A stretch of 5,217 nt of DNA from Dehalococcoidia bacterium (GTDB lineage: Bacteria; Chloroflexota; Dehalococcoidia; JAENJB01), in the NCBI GenBank assembly GCA_016844565.1, contig JAENJB010000080.1, forward strand, positions 7,732 through 12,948, read 5' to 3'. The position numbers were made by a program, and so were the translations under genes. Shown here one piece after another: positions 1-4,960 of this stretch (position 1 is its first letter; each line of letters begins with the position of its first letter). The notes beneath the pieces are model-generated. The model searched no databases. It had not been told where the DNA came from and saw nothing but the letters and a program-made list of their open reading frames with translations.

Positions 1-549
1 AAGCACCATCAGCCGCGTGCGGATGCTTTCTATCAGCTTCTCATGGCTGCACCCGGGGGCATCCGTCCGCCCGACTCCCTGGTTGAAGAGGGTATCTCCG
101 GTGAAGACCACGCCGTGCCCCTCGAGGCAGATGCCGCCCGGGCTATGGCCCGGGGTGTGCAGCACCTTGAAGCGCAGGTCGCCTACCTCCAGCACCTCTC
201 CATCGCTGAGCAGCCTGTCCGGCGGGGGAGGCGCCTGGAAGGTGACACCGAAGGACATGGCAGTGCCCGTTCCGTATGACCGCAGCAAAGGCGCCTCAGC
301 CGAGTGGACCGCAAAGTCGGCGCCGGTAGCCTGCTGCACCTCTCTTACCGCCACTATGTGGTCGAAGTGCGCATGCGTAGCCACTATCAGCTTGACCTCC
401 AGGCCAAGCTTGCGGACATGGCTCAAGATGGAGGCAGCATCATCACCGGGGTCAATGATGAGCCCCTTCTTAGTAACCTCACAGCCAACCAGATAGCAGT
501 CGGCACCCAGAGGCCCCACCTCGAGGGGCCGGAAGAACATCTTTGTCAT
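1..549 (-). CDS. MBL-fold metallo-hydrolase (glyoxalase II/YcbL-like), 3' end outside window
   Basis: The frame is open from an ATG at 549 to the window edge, giving 183 residues; the C-terminus is missing. A typical single-domain member has a little over 200 residues, so perhaps 20-30 are lost. Seen: the zinc-binding motif THAHFDH (H59, H61, D63, H64), HTPGHSPGG with the next expected ligand H135, and FTGDTLF with the bridging aspartate D152, followed by GxGRTD. The last conserved histidine of the family lies beyond the edge. The family (hydroxyacylglutathione hydrolase-like, cytoplasmic) hydrolyses thioesters or related esters with a dinuclear metal centre; the actual substrate here is unknown. 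The start is supported by AGGAG at 556-560 (minus strand), six bases before the ATG; a second in-frame ATG lies three codons in (538-540). It is transcribed divergently from tatD, with a candidate promoter at 584-612. The fold is certain; the exact enzyme activity is not. Confidence 0.93.
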   Translation of the reverse strand, partial: MTKMFFRPLEVGPLGADCYLVGCEVTKKGLIIDPGDDAASILSHVRKLGLEVKLIVATHAHFDHIVAVREVQQATGADFAVHSAEAPLLRSYGTGTAMSFGVTFQAPPPPDRLLSDGEVLEVGDLRFKVLHTPGHSPGGICLEGHGVVFTGDTLFNQGVGRTDAPGCSHEKLIESIRTRLMVL

Positions 550-583
550 TCAAGTCTCCTCAGATTCAGGGTGTAAACTGTAT

Positions 584-612
584 ATTCTATCTGTTAGGCT
601 TTCCCCTTGCAA
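584..612 (-). promoter_or_regulatory. Sigma-70-type promoter for the MBL hydrolase gene
   Basis: On the minus strand, TTGCAA (612-607) is separated by 17 bases from TAGAAT (589-584). The -10 box matches the consensus at five of six positions and the -35 at four. The predicted transcription start near 577 leaves a leader of about 28 nt that contains the AGGAG ribosome site. Inferred from sequence only. Confidence 0.6.
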
Positions 613-659
613 AAGTTTGAATGAGGCGGTTTAATAGCGGAGCGTCTAAACTTGGAGCG

Positions 660-723
660 TTCAAGAGGGCCGATGGCCCTCTTGAAAACCCGGTTTCCCC
701 CTCTCCTTTGAAAGGAGAGGGGG
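660..723 (+). repeat. Two-hairpin dyad element upstream of tatD (copy 1)
   Basis: Two perfect inverted repeats lie side by side. The first has 12-base arms (660-671 and 675-686) around a GAT loop; its arms read TTCAAGAGGGCC and the complement. The second has 13-base arms (697-709 and 711-723) around a single G; its arms read CCCCCTCTCCTTT and the complement. A related two-hairpin element lies at 4728-4788 on the other strand. The shared core is AGAGGG-(G/C)CGA, then CCC and GAAA, then CCCTCTCC. The element ends 18 bases before the tatD ATG, and no T-run follows either stem, so it does not look like a simple intrinsic terminator. It is most likely an interspersed repeat of REP or small-MITE type. 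Any effect on tatD is inference. Confidence 0.8.
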
Positions 724-741
724 ATTAAGGGGGCGAGATTG

Positions 742-1515
742 ATGAATCTGATAGACACTCACGCCCACCTCGATGAAATCGAAGACCTCCCTGGAGCTAT
801 CAGAGAGGCTTCTGATGCCGGCGTAGTGGCCATAGTCGCCGTCGGCATGAGCTACGAGTCCAACGAGAAAGTGATCGAGCTATCCCACCAATACAAGAAC
901 CTTGTCTATCCCGCCCTGGGACTGCACCCCTGGCAGCTAGGGCAGATAGACGCCGCCGGGGTGGAGCGGATTTTGCGCCAGATTGAGGACAACATACATG
1001 AAGCCGTGGCCGTCGGGGAGGTGGGTCTGGATTACGACAAAAGAGTCAGGGCTCTCGCCTCCAAAGAGCGCCAGCAGGCCGTTCTGCGAGATCTGCTGGA
1101 ATTAGCCCGAAAACACAGCAAACCCGCCCTTATTCACAGCCGGTACGCCTGGAAAGACGCACTGACCGTGGCAGCGGAGTCAGGGATAGAGGAGGCCGTC
1201 TTTCACTGGTACACCGGCCCTTCCAGCGTGCTCCGCGACATCATCGCCCGGGGATACTTCGTCTCGGCCACTCCAGCGGCGGAATATCACGCCGAGCATC
1301 GCCGGGCGGTCAGGGAGGCGCCATTGACGGGCTTGCTTCTCGAGACCGACTCTCCGGTCCGGTACGGCATGGAGGTCAAGTACACCTCAGCGCCAAAGGA
1401 CGTGCGCCGGTCACTGAAAGCCGCAGTGGAGATAAGGGGCATGGAGGAAGCTACGCTGGCTGAGCAGACGACGAAGAATGCCATACGTTTGTTCAAGATG
1501 AGGGTTTCAGACTGA
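742..1515 (+). CDS. tatD: TatD-family metal-dependent hydrolase
   Basis: This is a complete 257-residue protein, the usual length for TatD. Seen: N-terminal DTHAHLD (H7, H9), GLHPW (60-64), GEVGLDY with E93, IHSR with H132, FHWYTG with H155, and LLETDSP with D203. Together these are the full set of metal ligands of the amidohydrolase-type TIM barrel. The family contains 3'-5' exonucleases and DNases that use divalent metal in the cytoplasm, with proposed roles in DNA repair and RNA turnover. Despite the name, TatD is not needed for Tat export. The ATG at 742 is chosen over a TTG at 739 because AAGGGGG (727-733) is then spaced eight bases away. The gene follows a two-hairpin repeat, diverges from the MBL gene and converges on the AbrB-like gene, overlapping it by 23 nt (1493-1515). 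I see no convincing promoter of its own. The substrate is not predictable from sequence. Confidence 0.93.
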   Translation: MNLIDTHAHLDEIEDLPGAIREASDAGVVAIVAVGMSYESNEKVIELSHQYKNLVYPALGLHPWQLGQIDAAGVERILRQIEDNIHEAVAVGEVGLDYDKRVRALASKERQQAVLRDLLELARKHSKPALIHSRYAWKDALTVAAESGIEEAVFHWYTGPSSVLRDIIARGYFVSATPAAEYHAEHRRAVREAPLTGLLLETDSPVRYGMEVKYTSAPKDVRRSLKAAVEIRGMEEATLAEQTTKNAIRLFKMRVSD

Positions 1516-1798
1516 GTCCTGAGATTGCTGCAGCAGTTGTGCTTGTCTTGGGAGTAGCTGCTCTACCCATCTCCTCCTCCACATCTCCCCGTACCTTGCG
1601 GAAGTCCTCAGGCTTCCTCTTCGGCTTCACTGCCCAGTAGCCCGCCATCACGCGGGAGCCCACCGGCCGCAGGTGGATCTCCCCATCGACTAGCTCGAAG
1701 GCCACCTTGTCCTTAGGCTTGATGTTCAACGCCCGCCTTAGCTTGCCTGGGATAGTGACCTGGCCCTTCGCGGTGACGGTGGTGAAGCGCTCAGTCAT
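1493..1798 (-). CDS. AbrB/SpoVT-type DNA-binding antitoxin-like protein, apparently without a toxin partner
   Basis: This is a 101-residue protein. Residues 7-45 form a swapped-hairpin AbrB domain (TVTAKGQVTIPGKLRRAL followed by DKVAFELVDGEIHLRPV), the fold of MazE- and VapB-type antitoxins and of the AbrB transition regulators. Residues 63-80 (PEDFRKVRGDVEEEMGRA) look like the toxin-neutralising segment seen in VapB-type antitoxins. The last 20 or so residues are low-complexity (T, A, S) and run 23 nt into the tatD 3' end, which suggests that the original stop was lost. AGGAAGGG at 1806-1813, seven bases before the ATG, supports the start at 1798; the frame extends upstream only through a poor TTG at 1897. 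Downstream on the same strand, where a PIN or MazF toxin would be expected, there is only tatD antisense. It may be an orphan antitoxin or a stand-alone regulator. Confidence 0.82.
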   Translation of the reverse strand: MTERFTTVTAKGQVTIPGKLRRALNIKPKDKVAFELVDGEIHLRPVGSRVMAGYWAVKPKRKPEDFRKVRGDVEEEMGRAATPKTSTTAAAISGLSLKPSS

Positions 1799-1884
1799 GG
1801 CACCGCCCTTCCTGGTATTACTGCCACACTTGCTCATTACCTGCAATGGCCAACATGGAGTCCCCGGTCTTAGGCTATGACACG

Positions 1885-1915
1885 AAAAGGGGGTCAATGC
1901 CCGGACACTTGCCCC
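1885..1915 (-). terminator. Weak terminator-like hairpin after the small ORF
   Basis: On the minus strand, GGGGCAA (1915-1909) can pair with TTG-A-CCCC (1897-1890), leaving one bulged A and an 11-base loop. A C and then TTTT (1888-1885) follow. The T-run is short and the stem is bulged, so this could terminate the phd-relE transcript only weakly. It starts four bases after the stop codon of the 38-residue ORF. Confidence 0.3.
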
Positions 1916-1918
1916 GGG

Positions 1919-2035
1919 TTAGACTGTTCGGTAGAAATACAGGTAGTGCGTCAGCCCCCCTGCCAGGATACCGAGAGCGACCGACATCATGGAGCCGGTA
2001 ATTCCCACCATGGAGAGGGTGGCGGATAGCCTCAT
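1919..2035 (-). CDS. Putative 38-residue hydrophobic small protein directly behind relE
   Basis: An ATG at 2035 immediately follows the relE stop TGA (2038-2036), in the same frame and with no gap. The ORF runs 38 codons to a TAA. The product is hydrophobic from about residue 8 to 34, with core segments such as SMMSVALGILAGG and an aromatic end (HYLYFYR). It would be one membrane-spanning helix with short tails, the N-terminal one carrying an Arg at residue 2. I do not recognise the family. There is no well-placed ribosome site: a GAGGA about 13 bases upstream, inside relE, is the only candidate. Translation would therefore depend on reinitiation after relE. A terminator-like hairpin follows. 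It could be a real small membrane protein or just an open frame by chance. Confidence 0.35.
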   Translation of the reverse strand: MRLSATLSMVGITGSMMSVALGILAGGLTHYLYFYRTV

Positions 2036-2332
2036 TCACCGGAACAGGTCCTCGATGCACTTATAGGTTCTCTCGCTCCGGCGGCGGACTCCCCCGACTT
2101 CGATCCGTTTGTTACCTTCATCAATAAGGTAGATTATCCGGATATCTCCGACCCTCAACCGATATATGTCGTCGTACAGCTTCTCGCATCCTTGCGGCCT
2201 GGGCTCATCAGCCAGTCCCCTGAGCTTGGATAGCACACGCTGATGGTCAGTCTCCTGCAAACCGTCCATCTCCCGCTGCACCCTCTTGCTTCGAAGCCTA
2301 ACCTCGAACACGGGCCGCTCGCCGACGCTCAT
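2036..2332 (-). CDS. relE: RelE/ParE-superfamily toxin
   Basis: This is a 98-residue protein, the usual length for RelE toxins. Seen: VFEVRLRSKRVQREMDGL at the start (first strand and helix), then PRPQGCEKLYDDIYRLRVGD (residues 44-63), RIIYLID (65-71) and a basic C-terminal strand (VRRRSERTY) with Y90. The arginines R58, R60 and R65 and those at 83-85 fit the basic active surface of ribosome-dependent mRNA interferases, so cleavage of mRNA in the ribosomal A site is the likely activity; this is family knowledge. The gene overlaps its antitoxin by 35 nt if the ATG at 2332 is used. A GTG at 2311 would start the protein exactly where family members usually begin (VFEVRL) and reduce the overlap to 14 nt. 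Neither start has a well-spaced ribosome site (AAGGA lies only two bases before the ATG), which suggests translational coupling to the antitoxin. Confidence 0.9.
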   Translation of the reverse strand: MSVGERPVFEVRLRSKRVQREMDGLQETDHQRVLSKLRGLADEPRPQGCEKLYDDIYRLRVGDIRIIYLIDEGNKRIEVGGVRRRSERTYKCIEDLFR

Positions 2333-2570
2333 AATCCTTCAGGCTGATGGCTTCCTTCTCAGGTGCTGAAAGGGACTCCTTCATAGCCATCAAGTCCTCC
2401 AAATCCTCCAGCTTCTTGAGCAGCGCCTCATATTCATCGTAGCGGGCGAGCACGGCCTTTGGTTTTCCATACTGGGTGATGTACAGCGGCACTCCCTGTT
2501 CCTCCAGTTCAGCCATCAGAGCGCCAAGTTTTACCTTGAGCTCACTTACCGTGACAATGCGAGTGGACAT
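2298..2570 (-). CDS. Phd/YefM-family antitoxin
   Basis: This is a 90-residue antitoxin. The N-terminal part has the Phd/YefM pattern: TVSELKVKLGALMAELEEQG (residues 7-26), the PLYITQYGKPKAVLARYDEYEALL stretch (28-51), then an acidic coiled helix (KKLEDLEDL). The charged C-terminal tail, from about residue 63, would wrap and neutralise the toxin. The N-terminal domain usually binds its own promoter as a dimer, with or without toxin, giving autoregulation. The start at 2570 is chosen over the ATG at 2579 because AGGAGG (2580-2585) abuts the 2579 ATG but lies nine bases from 2570. It is the first gene of the phd-relE pair and overlaps relE, the usual order for this family. Its own promoter lies at 2603-2631, just past the end of queA. 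Confidence 0.9.
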   Translation of the reverse strand: MSTRIVTVSELKVKLGALMAELEEQGVPLYITQYGKPKAVLARYDEYEALLKKLEDLEDLMAMKESLSAPEKEAISLKDYERRRAARVRG

Positions 2571-2579
2571 TGATAGCAT

Positions 2580-2585
2580 CCTCCT
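2580..2585 (-). promoter_or_regulatory. Ribosome binding site that sets the antitoxin start
   Basis: This is a perfect AGGAGG on the minus strand. It directly touches the ATG at 2579, which is too close for use, and sits nine bases before the ATG at 2570, making the latter the real start. Confidence 0.75.
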
Positions 2586-2602
2586 GGTGCATTTCTACAG
2601 TA

Positions 2603-2631
2603 ATTGTACTAACCCTTGTGCTAAATTTCAA
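2603..2631 (-). promoter_or_regulatory. Promoter of the phd-relE toxin-antitoxin pair
   Basis: On the minus strand, TTGAAA (2631-2626) is separated by exactly 17 bases from TACAAT (2608-2603); each box matches the consensus at five of six positions. The predicted start near 2596 gives a leader of about 26 nt with AGGAGG. Around the -10, AGTA and TACT arms (2599-2610) form a short imperfect dyad that could be a Phd operator, though it is too short to be sure. The -35 begins only five bases after the queA stop codon, so the pair may be read both from here and from the trpS-queA transcript. Confidence 0.7.
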
Positions 2632-2636
2632 CCATA

Positions 2637-3671
2637 CTATAGCACCAGCATCGCATCGCCAAAGCTGTAGAAGCGATAGTGCTGGCGGATGGCCTCCTCG
2701 TAGGCACGCAGGATGAAGTCCCGGCCGGCAAAGGCGGAGACCAGCATCAGGAGAGTAGTCCGCGGCAGGTGGAAATTGGTCATCATGGCATCCGCCACGC
2801 GGAAGGTGTGACCGGGAAGGATGAAGAGGTCCACCCAGCCCTTCCAGGAATTGATGGGTAAAAGCGAGGAAACATGCTCCAGGAGACGCACCGTCGAGGT
2901 GCCCACCGCAATGACCCTCCGCCCTTCGGCCTTCGCCCGGCTGATCTCCAGGGCTGCCTGCTCCCCAATCTCGCCGTACTCCCGGTGGATGGGATGCCGA
3001 GAGGGGTCCTCCACCCGGACAGGCAAGAAGGTGTCCAGGCCAATGTGAATGGTGACGAAGGCGAGCTTCACCCCCTTGCCTTTCAGAGTCTCCAGCAACT
3101 CGGGGGTGAAATGAAGCCCGGCGGTGGGCGCCGCCGCACTGCCGTCCACCCGCGCATAGACCGTCTGATACCTGGACGGCTGGTCCAGGGGCTCGTGAAT
3201 GTACGGAGGCAGAGGCACCTCCCCCGCCTCTTCCAGCCGGCTCTCATCCGAGAAGCGGAGCAGGCGGATGCCGTCATCTCTCTCATCCACCACCTCCGCC
3301 GATAGGCCGGCCTCTACGGCAGCCTGACCGGTTCCCTTACCTACCATGATGACCGCCCCTTTCCTGAGGCGCTTGGCAGGCTTCACCAGGCATTCCCAGA
3401 GCCCCGGCTCCAGACGGCGAAGCAGCAAGACCTCCACCTTCCCTCCGCTGCCTGACCTCGTGCCATGAAGGCGTGCAGGCAAGACGCGGCTGTCGTTGAA
3501 GACCAAGAGGTCGCCGTAGTTCAGGTAGGAGACCATGTCATAGAAATGGCGGTGCTCCCAGGTGCCCGCGGCGCGGTCCAGCACCATGAGCCGGGAGCGG
3601 TCGCGCGGCTCCAACGGCGTCTGGGCAATCAGCTCAGGAGGCAGCACATAGTCGAAATCGCCCGTTCTCAT
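2637..3671 (-). CDS. queA: S-adenosylmethionine:tRNA ribosyltransferase-isomerase (queuosine synthesis)
   Basis: This is a complete 344-residue QueA, the normal family length. It transfers and isomerises the ribosyl group of S-adenosylmethionine onto 7-aminomethyl-7-deazaguanine at the wobble position of tRNAs with GUN anticodons, making epoxyqueuosine in the cytoplasm. Seen: DFDYVLPPELIAQTPLEPRD (5-24), GDLLVFNDSRVLPARLHG (53-70), CLVKPAKRL (94-102), VPLPPYI (152-158), GSAAAPTAGLHFTPELL (177-193), FVTIHIGLDTFLPV (205-218), VIAVGTSTVRLLE (253-265) and FILPGHTFRVADAMMTNFHL (283-302). All are family hallmarks and none is damaged. The ATG lies 14 nt after the trpS stop with no clear ribosome site in the gap, so translation may be coupled to trpS. 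Other queuosine genes are not in the window; tgt would be expected elsewhere. Confidence 0.97.
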   Translation of the reverse strand: MRTGDFDYVLPPELIAQTPLEPRDRSRLMVLDRAAGTWEHRHFYDMVSYLNYGDLLVFNDSRVLPARLHGTRSGSGGKVEVLLLRRLEPGLWECLVKPAKRLRKGAVIMVGKGTGQAAVEAGLSAEVVDERDDGIRLLRFSDESRLEEAGEVPLPPYIHEPLDQPSRYQTVYARVDGSAAAPTAGLHFTPELLETLKGKGVKLAFVTIHIGLDTFLPVRVEDPSRHPIHREYGEIGEQAALEISRAKAEGRRVIAVGTSTVRLLEHVSSLLPINSWKGWVDLFILPGHTFRVADAMMTNFHLPRTTLLMLVSAFAGRDFILRAYEEAIRQHYRFYSFGDAMLVL

Positions 3672-3685
3672 CCGACCAGAGACAG

Positions 3686-4690
3686 CTAGGGCAGGCCCAG
3701 CCCCATGGCCTCCCTGGCCAGGGACAGGGTCGTCTGGGCTTCCTTCCTGGCCTTCTCAGTCCCCTCGCGAAGGATTTCGTCCAGCCTCTTGCCCTGTTCA
3801 GCCAGCCCGGCCCGCTTTTCCCTCACCGGGTCCAGAAAGGCATTGAGAATCTCAGCCAGCCTCTTCTTAACCTGGACGTCGCCCACCTTGCCCAGGCGGT
3901 AGAGCCTCTTCAGCTCCTCCACCTCCGCCTTGTCAGGGTCGAAGGCATCGTAGTAGGTGAAGACGGGGTTCCCCTCCACGTGCCCCGGGTCGGTGGCATG
4001 AATGCGCGTCGGGTCGGTGTACATCTGACTCACCTTCCTCCGCACCGTGTCCGTATCATCGGAGAGGTAAATAGCATTCCCCAGACTCTTGCTCATCTTG
4101 GCCTTCCCGTCGATGCCGGGCAGCACCGGCACGTCGCCGATGAGCGTCGCCGGCACCGGGAAAACATGCTTATACAGTCGGTTGAACCTGCGGGCGATCT
4201 CCCGCGTCACCTCCAGGTGAGAAGCCTGGTCCTCTCCCACCGGCACGATGTGGGCGCGCACCATCATGATGTCAGCCGCCTGGAGCACCGGATAGGAGAG
4301 AAGACCGAGAGAGGGCTGGCTTATCTTGAGGTCGTGCATGACGTCCTTCAGGGTAGGCACCCGCTGGAGACGGTTGACAGTCACCAGCATGATGAAGAAG
4401 GTGAAAAGCTCGGTCACCTCGGGGATTTCGGACTGGAGGTAGATGGTGCTTCTGGCCGGGTCGATGCCAGTGCTGAGATAGTCCAGCATCAACTCCCGCA
4501 CGTTGTCCCTCACCTTCGAAGGGTCCTCATAGGCCGTGGTCAGGGTGTGCAAGTCGGCGATGAGGAAGAAGCACTCGTATTCGTCCTGGAGCCTGATCCG
4601 GTTTTTCAGGCTGCCCACCCAGTGGCCCAGGTGAAGACGTCCTGTGGGACGGTCTCCGGTGAGCAGCCTTTTCTTCTTACGGCCATCCAT
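3686..4690 (-). CDS. trpS: Tryptophanyl-tRNA synthetase
   Basis: This is a complete 334-residue class I synthetase that activates tryptophan with ATP and loads it on tRNA-Trp. Seen: GDRPTGRLHLGH (12-23, the HIGH motif as HLGH), IADLHTL (44-50), GIDPARSTIYLQSEIPE (75-91), YPVLQAADIM (133-142), VPVGEDQASHLEVTREIARRF (149-169), GIDGKAKMSKSLGN (192-205, the KMSKS loop at 198-202) and the C-terminal MGLGLP. The GDRPTG...HLGH..GSLKNR start and the PGIDGKAKMSKSLGN and YTDPTRIH segments resemble the streptococcal-type TrpRS rather than the Bacillus type, from memory of these sequences. The start at 4690 has AAAGGGA (4701-4707) ten bases upstream. It is the first gene of a trpS-queA operon. A predicted leader of about 140 nt contains a two-hairpin repeat; the promoter is at 4836-4865. 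Confidence 0.97.
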   Translation of the reverse strand: MDGRKKKRLLTGDRPTGRLHLGHWVGSLKNRIRLQDEYECFFLIADLHTLTTAYEDPSKVRDNVRELMLDYLSTGIDPARSTIYLQSEIPEVTELFTFFIMLVTVNRLQRVPTLKDVMHDLKISQPSLGLLSYPVLQAADIMMVRAHIVPVGEDQASHLEVTREIARRFNRLYKHVFPVPATLIGDVPVLPGIDGKAKMSKSLGNAIYLSDDTDTVRRKVSQMYTDPTRIHATDPGHVEGNPVFTYYDAFDPDKAEVEELKRLYRLGKVGDVQVKKRLAEILNAFLDPVREKRAGLAEQGKRLDEILREGTEKARKEAQTTLSLAREAMGLGLP

Positions 4691-4727
4691 AGTTCAGTTG
4701 TCCCTTTCTAGAAGTCTGTTGACCCGC

Positions 4728-4788
4728 CCCTCTCACTTTTTCAGGGAGAGGGTAGATGTTTCTAAAGGGGTCTCGCCCCTCTGAAACA
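4728..4788 (-). repeat. Two-hairpin dyad element in the trpS leader (copy 2)
   Basis: Read on the minus strand, the first hairpin has arms TGTTTC-AG-AGGGG (4788-4776) and CCCCT-TTA-GAAACA (4770-4757) around a five-base CGAGA loop. Its stem is nearly continuous if G-T pairing and one bulged A are allowed. The second has CCCTCTC (4752-4746) and GAGAGGG (4734-4728) arms around an 11-base loop. Order, size and core sequence match the element at 660-723, although this copy is less perfect. It ends 37 bases before the trpS ATG and lies inside the predicted trpS leader. No T-run follows at once, so simple termination is unlikely. Confidence 0.7.
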
Positions 4789-4835
4789 CTCTTGATAAAC
4801 GACCTCCGACCTATCCGTGCTGACAGGCAATCCCG

Positions 4836-4865
4836 ATTATAACCTCTGCGGAGAGGTCTTTTCCA
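4836..4865 (-). promoter_or_regulatory. trpS promoter with a perfect dyad in its spacer
   Basis: On the minus strand there is a perfect -10 box TATAAT (4841-4836) and, 18 bases upstream, TGGAAA (4865-4860), a four-of-six -35. The spacer contains ACCTCT-CCGC-AGAGGT (4857-4842), a perfect six-base inverted repeat that abuts the -10 and has the shape of a repressor operator. The predicted start near 4829 leaves a leader of about 139 nt. No regulator is identified. Confidence 0.6.
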
Positions 4866-4890
4866 CCTTTCGGCATCTCCAACACAATCT

Positions 4891-4919
4891 TTGACAGAAG
4901 ACAAGGCAGATGCTAGAGT
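4891..4919 (+). promoter_or_regulatory. Promoter of the acetyl-CoA synthetase gene
   Basis: A consensus -35 TTGACA (4891-4896) is separated by exactly 17 bases from TAGAGT (4914-4919), a four-of-six -10. A TG sits one base before the -10, giving an extended -10 element. The predicted start near 4926 leaves a leader of about 35 nt before the GTG at 4961. It diverges from the trpS promoter; the two -35 boxes are about 25 bases apart. Confidence 0.65.
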
Positions 4920-4921
4920 TC

Positions 4922-4938
4922 CTTTTGTTTCCCAAAAG
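4922..4938. repeat. Short dyad at the predicted acs transcription start
   Basis: CTTTTG (4922-4927) and CAAAAG (4933-4938) form a perfect six-base inverted repeat with a five-base TTTCC spacer. It spans the predicted start point of the acs transcript, a usual position for a repressor site. It could equally be chance in a T- and A-rich patch. Confidence 0.35.
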
Positions 4939-4960
4939 CAAGTATTCGCCGAGGTAAACT

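Noticed and set aside
17..576. Several plus-strand open frames of 78-159 codons
   Set aside because: They are antisense to the MBL hydrolase, whose zinc motifs are intact on the minus strand.
639..660. Direct repeat GGAGCGT at 639-645 and 654-660
   Set aside because: Two seven-base copies 15 bases apart are too short to support an operator or an insertion duplication.
1516..1560. Bidirectional terminator between tatD and abrB
   Set aside because: The palindrome TGCTGCAGCA (1526-1535) and a weak GTAG/CTAC stem lie inside the abrB coding sequence, and no T-run follows.
1493..1897. Longer version of the AbrB-like gene starting at a TTG at 1897
   Set aside because: The extra 33 residues are unlike any AbrB N-terminus, and the ATG at 1798 has a good ribosome site.
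1875..2060. 61-codon minus-strand frame overlapping the relE end and the small ORF
   Set aside because: The product is polar and without a pattern; the overlapping frame at 1919-2035 has a clear hydrophobic stretch and a better position.
3980..4711. 243-codon open frame on the plus strand
   Set aside because: It is antisense to the fully conserved trpS gene and has no domain I recognise; the trpS motifs decide the strand.
4691..4960. T-box riboswitch or Trp-codon attenuator before trpS
   Set aside because: The only T-box-like string (AAAGGTGGAAAAG, minus strand) lacks the conserved ACCGCG part and lies upstream of or within the predicted promoter; no short ORF with repeated Trp codons is present.
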